Source: Paenibacillus sp. FSL H7-0357 (GTDB lineage: Bacteria; Bacillota; Bacilli; Paenibacillales; Paenibacillaceae). Taken from it: 64,000 bases of DNA. Positions 42,526 to 51,617 of the stretch are shown one piece after another (position 1 is the stretch's first letter; each line of letters begins with the position of its first letter). The stretch spans positions 1,488,001-1,552,000 of the forward strand of contig NZ_CP009241.1 of the NCBI RefSeq assembly GCF_000758525.1, given 5' to 3'. A program made the position numbers and the translations under genes. The notes beneath the pieces were generated by a model that saw only the letters and a list, made by a program, of their open reading frames with translations, had not been told where the DNA came from and did no database searches.

Positions 42526-43485
42526 TTATATTGCATTCGATTGAAGCAGAGACTCGGCAGGGAGGTGCCGGACCAGCCAGTCTAACACGTCGGCTGTGAC
42601 CTCGTTATGATTCACTTCGTTCAGCATTTCATGTCTGCCTTCCGGATACAGCCTGTACTCCACATCGCCTAATCCTTGCTCCTTGTAGATGCTGGCCAAT
42701 CGCAGCACACCTTGTCCCTGCATGCCCACAGGGTCCTTGGCCCCGGAGAACAGATACACTGGCTTATTCTTGCATAATGTCAGCAGTGTTTCGCGGGACT
42801 GGATTTCGCGCAGCAGCCGGAAGAAATCCCGGAAGAAGCGGGTGGTGCAGATCGCACCGCAGAAAGGATCGGCGATGTAACGGTCCACCTCCTGCGTGTC
42901 ACTGCTCAGCCAGTCAAAAGCCGTTCTTACCGGAGAGAAGGAACGGTTGTAAGGGCCGAATACGAGGCCGTTCAGCATTACGCTGCGATGAAGGGCTCCC
43001 TGCAGTCTGAACTGCATCCCGGCCAGTGTTTCCCCGGCTCTCAGCATATTGCGCGGACCATTGGTGCCGCTGAGAATAAAGCCGGTGTATATTTCATTGC
43101 CATGCTCACACATCAGCTTCTGTGCCAGGAAGGAGCTCATGCTGTGGGCGAGCAGGAAGATCGGCAGACCTTCATGCCGGGAAGAGGCAATCCCGGCAAG
43201 CTGGAGCATATCGCGCCGCATCCAGTAGAATCCGTTCTCCCCGGTATCGCCAAGCAGGTTGACCTTCCCGGCAGTTTTGCCGTGCCCACGGTGATCATTG
43301 GCATAAACTGCATATCCGGCCCCGGTGAGCGCTAATGCGAAGCGGGTATAACGTGCAGCCGTCTCACACATGCCATGTGCAATTTGCACGATGCCCCTGA
43401 CCGGAGCTTCTGGCTCCGGCAGCCATTCGTACACATGAATATTCACGCCGAGGGGATCGGTCATTGTAAAGCTGTTTTCCTGCAT
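42526..43485 (-). CDS. alpha/beta hydrolase, monoacylglycerol lipase/lysophospholipase-like
   Basis: A serine hydrolase of 319 residues. The oxyanion region is IVQIAHGMCETAARYTRFA, followed by YAVYANDHRGHGKTAG, the nucleophile elbow FLLAHSMSSFLAQ, the acid in VYLFSGAKDPVG and the catalytic His in YPEGRHEMLNEVN. This is the Hydrolase_4 (PldB/YtpA) pattern. The elbow reads H-S-M-S where most homologues have G-H-S-M-G, a small variation. TTAGGAGG precedes the ATG. It is monocistronic; the 290 bp upstream show no further gene. Confidence 0.9.
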   Translation of the reverse strand: MQENSFTMTDPLGVNIHVYEWLPEPEAPVRGIVQIAHGMCETAARYTRFALALTGAGYAVYANDHRGHGKTAGKVNLLGDTGENGFYWMRRDMLQLAGIASSRHEGLPIFLLAHSMSSFLAQKLMCEHGNEIYTGFILSGTNGPRNMLRAGETLAGMQFRLQGALHRSVMLNGLVFGPYNRSFSPVRTAFDWLSSDTQEVDRYIADPFCGAICTTRFFRDFFRLLREIQSRETLLTLCKNKPVYLFSGAKDPVGMQGQGVLRLASIYKEQGLGDVEYRLYPEGRHEMLNEVNHNEVTADVLDWLVRHLPAESLLQSNAI

Positions 43486-43774
43486 TATCCTGCCCTCCTA
43501 AAAGTTTGTAAAACATCTGCTTCCTTGATCATACGCCGTACCCACTCCGCTCTGAAGCATTAGCTTGTTATGTGAGTGATACATCTGAGTATTGTAGGAA
43601 TCGCTGATACAGCTCTTTATCGGAAAGAGTAACGAGAGAAAACCCCGCTTTACACTGATTCCCTGCTGCGGGTGTCTTAGTCTAATGGAACAGATGAAAG
43701 CGGAACCCACGGCTGATCTTAGTTCTCGACTTCTGGCTTAGGCTTAACCTCTAGTTGCCTTATAAGTATGAATT

Positions 43775-44743
43775 TTAGGGCAAATAAGAACGTAGCACGG
43801 TAGAGTGGCCTTCGATTCCGTAAGAGCCAAGGGTTGCCGGAAGCAGATAACATTCTCCTGCGGCATAAGGCTGGGAACCGCCCTCCCACGTCAGGTGTCC
43901 GCTGCCTTCGCAGATGACGAGAATGGTGAAGCTGTCCGGAGTCGTGGCAAGCTCCCATTGTCCGTTTACGAGGCCTTTTTCAACGATGAAATAAGGAGAG
44001 GAGGCGATTTGCAGCCATTCCCCGGGAACGGCGCCGTCTGTCTTCATCGAGGTGGCCCCCGCACCTTCATAGGCGGTTACATTCAATGAATCCTCAATAT
44101 GAAGCTCACGCGGCTTGCCGTCCAGTCCCGGACGGTCATAATCATAAATCCGGTATGTAGTGTCAGAGTTTTGCTGGATTTCGGCAACAACGACTCCTGC
44201 GCAGAGAGCGTGAACGGTGCCCGCAGGAATATAGAAGGAATCCCCGGCAGAGACGGTAATCTCCTGAAGACTGTCCATAACGGTTCCATTCTCCAGTGCA
44301 TCACGCAGTGTTTCCCTGGTGACATTTTCTTTCAGGCCGTAAATGATCTTGGCACCCGGCTTGGCGTCCAGCACGTACCACATTTCTGTCTTGCCCAGTT
44401 CACCCTTCGGCAATCCTTCATAGTCATCTGTAGGATGCACTTGCACGGAAAGGTTATCATTGCAGTCCAGCAGCTTGATCAGCAGGGGGAATCTTCCGCC
44501 TTCTTCGCTGATGCCTTTGCTGCCGAACCATTCCTGTCCAAACTGCTCACGGATTTGATCGAGCCCCTGTCCGGCGAGTTCGCCGTTTACGACGGAAGAG
44601 GTGCCGTTCGGGTGATCGGCGATCATCCAGCCTTCGCCAATATGGCCCTCCGGCAGTTCGAGCCCGAATTTCTCCAGTGCGCGGCCGCCCCAGACGCGTT
44701 CTTTAAACTCCGGCTGAAATTTTAAAGGATATGGTTTTGTCAT
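43775..44743 (-). CDS. manA: mannose-6-phosphate isomerase, class I
   Basis: Zinc enzyme interconverting fructose-6-phosphate and mannose-6-phosphate; 322 residues. It has the N-terminal KERVWGGRALEKFG, zinc ligands in VQVHPTDDYE and KTEMWYVLDA, and FYIPAGTVHALCAG with the catalytic-site His. The C-terminal cupin contains LLVICEGSG-like ILVICEGSGHLTW. This is the short type I Bacillus ManA/YvyI form. The ATG at 43775-44743 is chosen over an adjacent GTG because of AAGGAAG 8 bases upstream. Confidence 0.93.
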   Translation of the reverse strand: MTKPYPLKFQPEFKERVWGGRALEKFGLELPEGHIGEGWMIADHPNGTSSVVNGELAGQGLDQIREQFGQEWFGSKGISEEGGRFPLLIKLLDCNDNLSVQVHPTDDYEGLPKGELGKTEMWYVLDAKPGAKIIYGLKENVTRETLRDALENGTVMDSLQEITVSAGDSFYIPAGTVHALCAGVVVAEIQQNSDTTYRIYDYDRPGLDGKPRELHIEDSLNVTAYEGAGATSMKTDGAVPGEWLQIASSPYFIVEKGLVNGQWELATTPDSFTILVICEGSGHLTWEGGSQPYAAGECYLLPATLGSYGIEGHSTVLRSYLP

Positions 44744-44848
44744 CACAACATCTTCCTTCCAAATTGTAATATTTACTTGCTTCTGTTACTTACAGCGTGT
44801 CAATTTTGTGAGCTGAATGCCAAAATGCCCGATTTTACTCATTGCTAT

Positions 44849-45454
44849 TTAGGCTTCAGTTCCTTTTTTCTTCTCTACGGCTACTACGTAGGGAGCAGAA
44901 GACCGCTGCAGCTGGCGGTACACAATGCTCTGCGCCTCCTGCTGGGCAAGCCCTGCCGCCCATGACTCTACGGCGGAGGCTTCGCGGTCTCCGCCGTCAT
45001 GGCCCGGGTAGAGCACCGCCGTGACGATGCCGCCCGGGCGCACCAGCGAGAGCGCGGCCTCCAAGGCGGCCAGCGTGCTCTCCGGCTCGGTGATGATGGT
45101 CTTGTCGGCATCGCCGGAAGGCAGGTAGCCGAGGTTGAACATCACCGCCGACACCGTTCCGCGCCACTCCGGCGGAACGGCATCCGCCATCGCTGCATGG
45201 CTGCGCTCCAGCAGCGTCACGGGAGAAAGCGCTGACGGCGCTTCCTCCCGGGCCAGCCGCAGGCGCTCTTCCGCAAGCTTCAGCGCCGCAGGCTGAATGT
45301 CGAAGCCGTACACCCCGCCTCGCGGCCCGGCCGCCTTGGCGAGGAACAGCGTATCGGCACCGGTGCCCACGGTGGCGTCAATGGCTCTGCCGCCGGACAA
45401 TAGGCGTTCGGCGGTTAATTTATGAGCAAAGCTAAGGACGGACATAAAGCCCAT
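44849..45454 (-). CDS. mnmM: SAM-dependent methyltransferase MnmM (YtqB)
   Basis: A class I methyltransferase of 201 residues. It opens with MGFMSVLSFAHKLTAERLL and has motif I AIDATVGTGADTLFLA, motif II GVYGFDIQPAALK, the VMFNLGYLPSGDADKTIIT segment characteristic of the YtqB family, and PYVVAVEKK at the end. YtqB of Bacillus was recently identified as MnmM, which methylates nm5(s2)U34 to mnm5(s2)U34 in tRNA. The ATG overlaps the stop of the upstream ytqA-like gene (TAATG), an arrangement that supports joint function. GGAGGA serves as RBS. Confidence 0.9.
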   Translation of the reverse strand: MGFMSVLSFAHKLTAERLLSGGRAIDATVGTGADTLFLAKAAGPRGGVYGFDIQPAALKLAEERLRLAREEAPSALSPVTLLERSHAAMADAVPPEWRGTVSAVMFNLGYLPSGDADKTIITEPESTLAALEAALSLVRPGGIVTAVLYPGHDGGDREASAVESWAAGLAQQEAQSIVYRQLQRSSAPYVVAVEKKKGTEA

Positions 45455-46407
45455 TAGCTCTTCCTCCAGTACTTACCCTGCCAGGTGTCGCGTGCAACCA
45501 GCTCATCATCAATTGCGTTCAGCACTTCCCATTTCTTAAGGCTCCACATAGGCCCGATCAGCAGATCGCGCGGGGCATCCCCGGTCAGACGATGAACAAT
45601 CATCTCCGGCGGCAGGATTTCCAGCGAGTCGGCGATCAGCTTGACATATTCGTCCTGCTCCAAAAACCGCAGGAGGCCGGCCTCATATTGCTTGACCATC
45701 GGCGTTTTGCGCATGAGATGCAGCAGATGGATTTTGATGCCCTGAACACCCATGCGGGCAACAGCCGAAACAGTTTCCAGCATCATTTCATGAGTTTCCT
45801 GCGGAAGCCCGTGGATAATATGGGTACAGACGCGGATGCCGTGACGGCGCAGCTTCTCGACAGCCTCGACATAACACTTGGTATCATGGGCGCGGTTGAT
45901 CAGTTCGGAAGTGGAATCATGAATGGTCTGCAGACCCATCTCCACCCACAGGTACGTACGCTGGTTCAGCTCGGCGAGATATTCGACGACATCATCCGGC
46001 AGGCAATCCGGACGTGTGGCGATGGCAAGTCCGACCACACCCGGCTGCTGCAGAATCACTTCATAATATTCTCTCAGCTCCTCGACCGGAGCGTACGTAT
46101 TGGTGTAGGCCTGGAAATAACCGATATACTTTGCATTCGGCCATTTCAGATGCTGTCTGTCGCGCACATTGTTGAACTGGGTAACCAGATCATCGCGGCG
46201 GCTTCCGGCGAAATCGCCTGATCCTCTGGCGCTGCAGAAGGTGCAGCCTCCTTTGGCGATAGAGCCGTCACGGTTAGGGCAGGTAAAACCGGCGTCGAGC
46301 ATTACTTTGAATACCTTGGTATCCATCTGTTCGCGCATTTCGTAGTTCCAGGTATGAAATCGTTTATCTCCCCACAGCAGTGGAGAAGAGGTCTCTAGAA
46401 GACTCAA
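45454..46407 (-). CDS. mnmL: TIGR01212-family radical SAM protein MnmL (YtqA)
   Basis: 317 residues with the unusually spaced cluster-binding cysteines of the TIGR01212 family: CPNRDGSIAKGGCTFC near residue 43, preceded by KVFKVMLDAGFT and followed by SGDFAGSRRD. Later segments are TYLWVEMGLQTIHDSTSELINR and HIIHGLPQETHEMM. In Bacillus, YtqA (MnmL) converts cmnm5U34 to nm5U34 and hands the tRNA to MnmM, substituting for MnmC. The start is TTG at 46407 with AGGAG 9 bases upstream. It is translationally coupled to mnmM. Confidence 0.9.
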   Translation of the reverse strand: MSLLETSSPLLWGDKRFHTWNYEMREQMDTKVFKVMLDAGFTCPNRDGSIAKGGCTFCSARGSGDFAGSRRDDLVTQFNNVRDRQHLKWPNAKYIGYFQAYTNTYAPVEELREYYEVILQQPGVVGLAIATRPDCLPDDVVEYLAELNQRTYLWVEMGLQTIHDSTSELINRAHDTKCYVEAVEKLRRHGIRVCTHIIHGLPQETHEMMLETVSAVARMGVQGIKIHLLHLMRKTPMVKQYEAGLLRFLEQDEYVKLIADSLEILPPEMIVHRLTGDAPRDLLIGPMWSLKKWEVLNAIDDELVARDTWQGKYWRKS

Positions 46408-46688
46408 CAGGTGCAGCTCCTCTCTTAAATATAAGAACGTTTATTTTTAGGGCTGAATGACTGCTTCCCCCCCGAAGTTATCCTTATATTGTCGCTAAAA
46501 TGACGGTGTTCCGGAAAGGCAACGTAGAGCCATTTTATTTTAACCTATCCATTGTATCAAAAAACAGCACCCAGCGTAACATTGGCGCCTGCGGAATCTG
46601 TGAAAAAAAGGCTAAAAATAAAGGGTTTTCACTTGTTAATGCTTACACATTATGTTATATTTAAATTGTAAAAAACCTGATACAGCAA
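46408..46688. other. AT-rich divergent spacer
   Basis: No gene or RNA is recognised between mnmL and the sigma-G-like promoter. AT-rich, with several A-runs. Confidence 0.5.
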
Positions 46689-46718
46689 GCATAATTTTCA
46701 TTTATTGAATTCATAATT
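46689..46718 (+). promoter_or_regulatory. sigma-G-like (forespore) promoter
   Basis: GCATA (46689-46693), an 18-base spacer and CATAATT (46712-46718) match the known sigma-G consensus GHATR-N18-CATWHTA except at the last base. Confidence 0.55.
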
Positions 46719-46760
46719 TCGTGTCGTCCGATCCATAATAAAACCCAAGAGGTGATCACG

Positions 46761-46943
46761 ATGAATTCTCAAACATCATATGCCGAAGGCAAAGGCTCCA
46801 TTGATGTGCAATTGACTCCTGATGAAGCGCTTGCGCTTACGGGCGTGGAGTTTAATGGCAACCATAAGATTAAGACAGAAGCGCAGCGCAAGATCAGAAA
46901 TGCGTTCGAGAAGAAATTTGATTTTAATACACCGGCAAGGTAG
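46761..46943 (+). CDS. 60-residue protein, probably sporulation-related
   Basis: A small soluble protein with sequence features IDVQLTPDEALALTGVEFNG and a basic C-terminal helix (TEAQRKIRNAFEKKFDF). It does not have the GGEITKRLV motif of alpha/beta small acid-soluble spore proteins, and I do not recognise the family. AAGAGGTGATC lies 5 bases before the ATG at 46761. The sigma-G-like promoter 40 bases upstream and the strong terminator downstream make it a self-contained unit, suggesting forespore expression. Confidence 0.7.
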   Translation: MNSQTSYAEGKGSIDVQLTPDEALALTGVEFNGNHKIKTEAQRKIRNAFEKKFDFNTPAR

Positions 46944-46989
46944 ACTATGAACTGTTGAACTAGTGGACCCCAATTCCAAATACAACATA

Positions 46990-47038
46990 AAGGGAATTCT
47001 CCGGCGGTTTTTTTGCCCCCGTCGGAGAATTCCCTTTT
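46990..47038 (+). terminator. intrinsic terminator
   Basis: AAGGGAATTCTCCG pairs with CGGAGAATTCCCTT, with a T-run following. Confidence 0.88.
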
Positions 47039-47172
47039 CCTTTTGGCAAATATATGTAGAAAATGACGGAATCAGCATCTCTTCACTGAAATCCCTTTAC
47101 TTTTGCAGATAAGTTCGGCACAATATTGCAAGTGATAGTTATTGTAATAAGTGAATAAGCGGAGGAATACCT

Positions 47173-47889
47173 ATGCGTTTACGCGGAAGAAAAGGAATAC
47201 GTGAAAGCCTGGAGGAACAGACCGATCTGGTAATCCTCGATCCACGCAGCCTCAAGGGGCGGTGGTCTGAATTGTTCGGCAACGATCATCCGATTCATGT
47301 GGAATTCGGAATGGGCAAAGGACAGTTCATTAGTCAAATGAGCTTCAAATATCCCGATATTAATTTTATCGGCGTTGATATGTACGATGAATTGATCCGC
47401 CGCGCGGCTGAGAAAGCCCGTTTGGTGTGGGAGCCGGCAGGACATGAGACGCCGCCTAACCTTAGAGTGGCACTCGCCAATATTAACTACGCGGAGGAAG
47501 TGTTTGCTCCAGGAGAGCTGGAACGTATCTATCTGAACTTCAGCGATCCCTGGCCGAAGAGCAAGCATGCCCGCCGCCGCCTGACGCATCCGCGTTTTCT
47601 TGACAAATACCGCGGGTTACTCAGTCCGTTGGGGGAAATTCATCTGAAGACGGATTCCCGGAGCCTGTTTGAGTTCTCCCTTAATGCGTTTGCCGACTAT
47701 GGGCTGCAAATGAAGAATATCTCTCTTGACCTGCATGCGGACGGTGTCATTAATGAGGAGCATGTCATGACGGAATATGAGACCAAATTTTACGGCCGTG
47801 GCGTTAATATCCAGCGCTGCGAAGCGATTGTCGGGGCAGAGGCGCTGGAGCGGTATCAGGCCGCCCGGCTGGATAAATACCGGCTGTAG
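47173..47889 (+). CDS. trmB: tRNA (guanine46-N7)-methyltransferase
   Basis: SAM-dependent enzyme methylating G46 in the tRNA variable loop; 238 residues. It begins MRLRGRKGIRESLEE. Motif I is HVEFGMGKGQFISQM, then FIGVDMYDELIRRA, the family signature LNFSDPWPKSKHARRRLTHPRFL and HLKTDSRSLFEFSL, and the C-terminal TEYETKFYGRG. GGAGGAATACC precedes the ATG. It is a single gene ending at a terminator. Confidence 0.95.
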   Translation: MRLRGRKGIRESLEEQTDLVILDPRSLKGRWSELFGNDHPIHVEFGMGKGQFISQMSFKYPDINFIGVDMYDELIRRAAEKARLVWEPAGHETPPNLRVALANINYAEEVFAPGELERIYLNFSDPWPKSKHARRRLTHPRFLDKYRGLLSPLGEIHLKTDSRSLFEFSLNAFADYGLQMKNISLDLHADGVINEEHVMTEYETKFYGRGVNIQRCEAIVGAEALERYQAARLDKYRL

Positions 47890-47933
47890 AACAGTTAATG
47901 CCGATTTATGTCTCCACCAAAGCAGAAGTATAT

Positions 47934-47975
47934 AAAAATGGCAGTCCAAGGAGAAATTCCCGGACTGCCATTTTT
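47934..47975. terminator. bidirectional terminator
   Basis: AAAAATGGCAGTCC pairs with GGACTGCCATTTTT, between the converging trmB and glycosyltransferase genes. Confidence 0.88.
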
Positions 47976-48000
47976 ATATGTCCCCTTGTTCTTGTGGGCG

Positions 48001-49182
48001 TTATTCGAGCATATCAATAATGCTTTGGGCGCTTTGCAGCGGATGAAACCTGGCGATCTCTTCCAGATGGGTTTTTCGTTTGGCCTGCACGTCCTCATAG
48101 TTGTAGAGCAGCCGCTCCATCCGTTTGTCGACTACATCCAGCGATGAAATCGGTTCTCCAAGACCTGCAGCCGTGAAGTAGCGGCAGTTCTCCTCTTCCT
48201 GACCTGGCAGGGGGTGATGGAAGAGCATGGGGATACCCTTGGCCAGCCCTTCGCTGCAGGTCATTCCTCCTGGCTTGGTAACGAGCAGATCGGATACCTC
48301 CATCAGCTTGTCAATCTCGCGGGTAAACCCGATCAGGGAGATATTGGGATGAATGTACCGGTGGTCCTCGTTCATCTCGCTCAGCAGTTTATCATTCGTG
48401 CCGAGACAAAAGACAATCTGGACTTTCTCCCGCCAGCTCGCCAGCGCTTCGTTCACGACCTCATCGTTCATCATGCCCCAGCCCCCGCCCATAACCATAA
48501 CCGTCGGCAAGTCCTGCAGGCCGAATTGCTCCAGAATTTCCGCTCTTCCGGGATGCTCCCAGAAGTTGGGGTGAACCGGCATGCCGGTAACCTGGATTTT
48601 GGCGGCGGATACGTTTCGCCGGCGCAGCTTGGCTTTGACCTCCGGAGTGGACACCAGATACCGGTCTACCTCAGGGCTGATCCAGGTGGCATGGGCATCA
48701 TAATCCGTGATCACCGTAACGAGCGGCGCTTTGAAGGCCGGATCCAGCCGTTTCAGGCGGGACACCACAGCGCTGGGAATAAAGTGGGTGCAGACGATAA
48801 TATCGGGCTTCAGCTGCTTCACAATATTTTGCGTATGTGTATAAAATAAGCGGTGCAAGGCAAGCGTGGTAAGACGATTAAATGATTTCTGGTGACGGTA
48901 CACGTACCCCATCAAGCGGGGCTGGGTCGTCACTGTTTTGCGGTATGCCGACACAACAAGAGGCGCCAGCTTTGGATTCAGGAAATTTCCTAGCTCCAGC
49001 ACCTTCGTTTGCACTTGGGGCGATAACTTGCGCAGGCTGCTCGACAGCGCGTAAGCTGCCTGCGTATGTCCTGCGCCAAAACCTTCCGACAGCAATAAAA
49101 CTCTTTTTTTGCGCAATGTTGGATTCACCTGTTCCCGGATGGATTTCGCCGATATGACTTGTGATGCAGGCTTCAGATCCAT
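48001..49182 (-). CDS. MGDG synthase/UgtP-type glycosyltransferase
   Basis: A family GT28 transferase of 393 residues, related to processive diacylglycerol glucosyltransferase. The MGDG-synthase N-terminal domain opens with VLLLSEGFGAGHTQAAYALSS and includes PDIIVCTHFIPSAVVSRL and VTVITDYDAHATWISPEVD. The nucleotide-sugar domain has VMVMGGGWGMMNDEVV and the donor loop LVTKPGGMTCSEGLAKGIPM. Members make membrane glycolipids or lipoteichoic acid anchors. Its ATG overlaps the end of the upstream PAP2 gene by 10 bases, tying it to lipid phosphate metabolism. Confidence 0.9.
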   Translation of the reverse strand: MDLKPASQVISAKSIREQVNPTLRKKRVLLLSEGFGAGHTQAAYALSSSLRKLSPQVQTKVLELGNFLNPKLAPLVVSAYRKTVTTQPRLMGYVYRHQKSFNRLTTLALHRLFYTHTQNIVKQLKPDIIVCTHFIPSAVVSRLKRLDPAFKAPLVTVITDYDAHATWISPEVDRYLVSTPEVKAKLRRRNVSAAKIQVTGMPVHPNFWEHPGRAEILEQFGLQDLPTVMVMGGGWGMMNDEVVNEALASWREKVQIVFCLGTNDKLLSEMNEDHRYIHPNISLIGFTREIDKLMEVSDLLVTKPGGMTCSEGLAKGIPMLFHHPLPGQEEENCRYFTAAGLGEPISSLDVVDKRMERLLYNYEDVQAKRKTHLEEIARFHPLQSAQSIIDMLE

Positions 49183-49700
49183 AAAACAACGGTGCCTGCC
49201 GCAACGCCAGTGCCGATAACTGCTCCTGCAAGAACGTCAGAAGGGTAATGCAGTCCCAAATAAATGCGGGAGAAACCGACAATAGCGGCCAGCGGCAGCA
49301 GGAAAACGGTCAAGGCAGGGTAAGCCGCCATATAAGGTACCGTTGAGGCGAAGATAGCTGTAGTATGACCTGATGGAAAAGAATGATCTTTAAGCGGATT
49401 GTGAAACGTATTCGTTCCCGGCAGCGCCAGATAAGGACGCATGCGCGGGTATAACTTTTTAGCAACAGCGACGGGCAGGTGGCTGACAGCCAGAGCCGTG
49501 AGAGCCTGGAGTCCCGTTGTTCTCAAAGGCTGGGGTGAGAGCGCCCAGATCAGCACATTGATACCGATGGCGCTTGTTGCTCCGCCCAGGTGGGTAAGAT
49601 AGAAAAGCCAAAAGTTCAAAAAAGGGTTGTGCAATCGTCCGTTGATCCACTTGAAAACTTGCCGTTCCCAGAGATGTAGTTTCATGAATAAATGTTTCAT
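49173..49700 (-). CDS. PAP2-family membrane phosphatase
   Basis: An acid phosphatase/undecaprenyl- or phosphatidyl-phosphate phosphatase with the three catalytic motifs: KKLYPRMRPY, SFPSGHTTAIFA and SRIYLGLHYPSDVLAG. About 175 residues with several helices (FWLFYLTHLGGATSAIGINVLIW, ALTVFLLPLAAIVGF). The start at 49700 is preferred for GGAGGGA 7 bases before it; the open frame reaches 49784 without an RBS. It shares a bicistronic unit with the downstream glycolipid synthase, so diacylglycerol supply is a plausible role. Confidence 0.9.
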   Translation of the reverse strand: MKHLFMKLHLWERQVFKWINGRLHNPFLNFWLFYLTHLGGATSAIGINVLIWALSPQPLRTTGLQALTALAVSHLPVAVAKKLYPRMRPYLALPGTNTFHNPLKDHSFPSGHTTAIFASTVPYMAAYPALTVFLLPLAAIVGFSRIYLGLHYPSDVLAGAVIGTGVAAGTVVLWI

Positions 49701-50115
49701 ACTTTGTCCCTCCGATAGTCCGGCTGAGGATAATAAACGCAGCAGCAGCCACTCGATCCAAGACCTGAAAGCTGTCTTTATCATACGTTTTTAAAGCAGT
49801 CCATTTCAAGAAAAAGCTCGGTTAAGGTCGGAAAATGCCAGTTTTGACTTAACAACCCCTTACACCTTACAATGATTCAAGTAGGCTAAACATGTTTATA
49901 AGGTTACAGAGAATTGAGGAGTCCGCCATTTGGTATCTCTATAACATCTTTATAAACGGGATAGATATAAATTGAAGCCTACTCCACAAAAAAGGGGAAA
50001 CTCTTGGTCTACTGTAAGGAATGCAACAAAAGGGTCAGAAAGAACGTTTAATAAGACAGAGAGAGAAAAAAAGAAAAAAGCACACCAAGAGTGAAAAAGG
50101 GGGCATCAAAAGATC
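49701..50115. other. divergent region upstream of the membrane glycosyltransferase
   Basis: About 400 bp, AT-rich, with a long purine-rich run (GAGAGAGAAAAAAAGAAAAAAG-like) near 50060-50105 directly before the RBS. No supported gene or RNA is present. Confidence 0.5.
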
Positions 50116-51354
50116 ATGACAGACGCATTGTTTGTTACGCTCCAAGTGATCTTGGCGGCAATCGCAGTCTATCAGTTCACATTATCGTTGTTTGGACTGC
50201 GCAAGAAAAAGAATAAGGTACAGTTCGGGCCGGAAAAATCATTTGCTGTATTGGTTGCCGCGCACAACGAGGAAGAAGTCGTCGGCGCATTGATGGAGAA
50301 TTTGAAACAGCTTAATTATCCCCAAGAGTTGTACGATGTATTTGTCATCTGCGACAATTGTACAGACGGCACCGCAAGAATTGTGCGCGAGCACGGAATG
50401 AATGCCTGTGTCCGCACCAATACCAACCTTCGGGGCAAGGGTTACGCAATCGAATGGATGCTCAAGGAACTATGGGCGATGCCGAGACAGTATGATGCAG
50501 TTGTCATGTTCGACGCCGACAACCTTGCACATACCGAATTCCTCACAGAGATGAATAATGATCTCTGCGCAGGCGGGCGCGTAATTCAAGGCTATATTGA
50601 TACAAAGAATCCGGAGGATTCATGGATTACTGCTGCATACGGTGTATCTTACTGGTACATCAACCGTTTGTGGCAGCTGTCGCGCCATAATTTGAACATG
50701 GCCAACTTCCTGGGCGGAACCGGCATGTGCTTCGAAACCAATCTGCTTAAAGAGATGGGCTGGGGAGCAACAAGCCTTGTCGAGGATTTGGAGTTTACGA
50801 TGCGCAGCGCATCCAAAGGCGTATTTCCAAAATTCAACTATGACGCCAAGGTATTTGATGAGAAGCCGCTCACGTTCAAAGCATCCTCCAGACAGCGGCT
50901 GCGCTGGATGCAGGGACACTTTACAGTGGCCCGCCGCTACTTCTTCCCTTTGCTGTGGCAAGCCATTAAAGAACGCAGCCTGACGAAGCTGGATCTCGCG
51001 CTGTATGGGGTGAATGTCTACATCGTGCTGCTGACGTTCCTGATGACTGCTGTAATGTGGGTAGATACTTCGCTGCTTAATGGTCCGCATATTGCCAATA
51101 TTTATGGTTATTTGCCGTTGTGGCTCAGCTTCTTTGCAGTCGGCGCCAATATTATCACCTTCCTGCTGGCCATGGCGCTGGAGAAGGTCAAGTTCAAAAA
51201 AGTGTATCTTTACCTGCTGGTCTTTCCGGTGTATCTGCTTTCCTGGTATCCAATTACGTTCTATGCCTTCTTCACGCAGAACAACAAGCAATGGAGCCAT
51301 ACCAAGCACACGCGTGTCGTGAGGCTTGAGGAAGTTCAGAGCAAGCAAGGATAA
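50116..51354 (+). CDS. membrane-bound family 2 glycosyltransferase
   Basis: A 412-residue processive-type GT2. An N-terminal helix (LFVTLQVILAAIAVYQFTL) is followed by the GT-A domain: FAVLVAAHNEEEVVGALMEN, DNCTDGTARIV, VVMFDADNLAHTEF, the acceptor-site SLVEDLEFTMR and the QRLRWMQG motif (as in Q-x-x-R-W of cellulose/hyaluronan-type synthases). Two to three C-terminal helices follow (VYIVLLTFLMTAVMWV, FFAVGANIITFLLAMAL, VYLYLLVFPVYLLSWY). The polymer or lipid product is unknown. It stands alone before the infC operon promoter. Confidence 0.9.
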   Translation: MTDALFVTLQVILAAIAVYQFTLSLFGLRKKKNKVQFGPEKSFAVLVAAHNEEEVVGALMENLKQLNYPQELYDVFVICDNCTDGTARIVREHGMNACVRTNTNLRGKGYAIEWMLKELWAMPRQYDAVVMFDADNLAHTEFLTEMNNDLCAGGRVIQGYIDTKNPEDSWITAAYGVSYWYINRLWQLSRHNLNMANFLGGTGMCFETNLLKEMGWGATSLVEDLEFTMRSASKGVFPKFNYDAKVFDEKPLTFKASSRQRLRWMQGHFTVARRYFFPLLWQAIKERSLTKLDLALYGVNVYIVLLTFLMTAVMWVDTSLLNGPHIANIYGYLPLWLSFFAVGANIITFLLAMALEKVKFKKVYLYLLVFPVYLLSWYPITFYAFFTQNNKQWSHTKHTRVVRLEEVQSKQG

Positions 51355-51379
51355 GCCCGGATTTTCACAAAAGAACATG

Positions 51380-51408
51380 TTGACACTCCTTGCGGAGTAT
51401 TGTATAGT
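51380..51408 (+). promoter_or_regulatory. promoter of the infC-rpmI-rplT operon
   Basis: TTGACA (51380-51385), a 17-base spacer and TATAGT (51403-51408). Confidence 0.75.
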
Positions 51409-51414
51409 ATTCAA

Positions 51415-51568
51415 GTATGCAAAACATAGGGATTGCAAGCAGAAGCACCGGCTTCTCACCTGACTGGCAAATACGCCAGCTGGTTTTGATCTCAATGCTT
51501 TATGAATGGTTATAATTCATGAACGTTGATCAAACGGGGTGTCGGGGAGTTACCGGCATCCCTTTTTT
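51415..51568 (+). promoter_or_regulatory. L20-type ribosomal protein leader with attenuator
   Basis: The leader folds into AGAAGC/GCTTCT (51441-51456) and CTGGC/GCCAG (51464-51479), then further stems. It ends in a terminator GGGGTGTCGG with CCGGCATCCC (51536-51562) plus T6. It occupies the position of the L20 leader of Bacillus, through which excess L20 causes premature termination of the operon. Confidence 0.75.
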
Positions 51569-51617
51569 ATGGAGAACCGTAAATAAAATAATTGTAAAGT
51601 AGATCCGGAGGTGGAGT

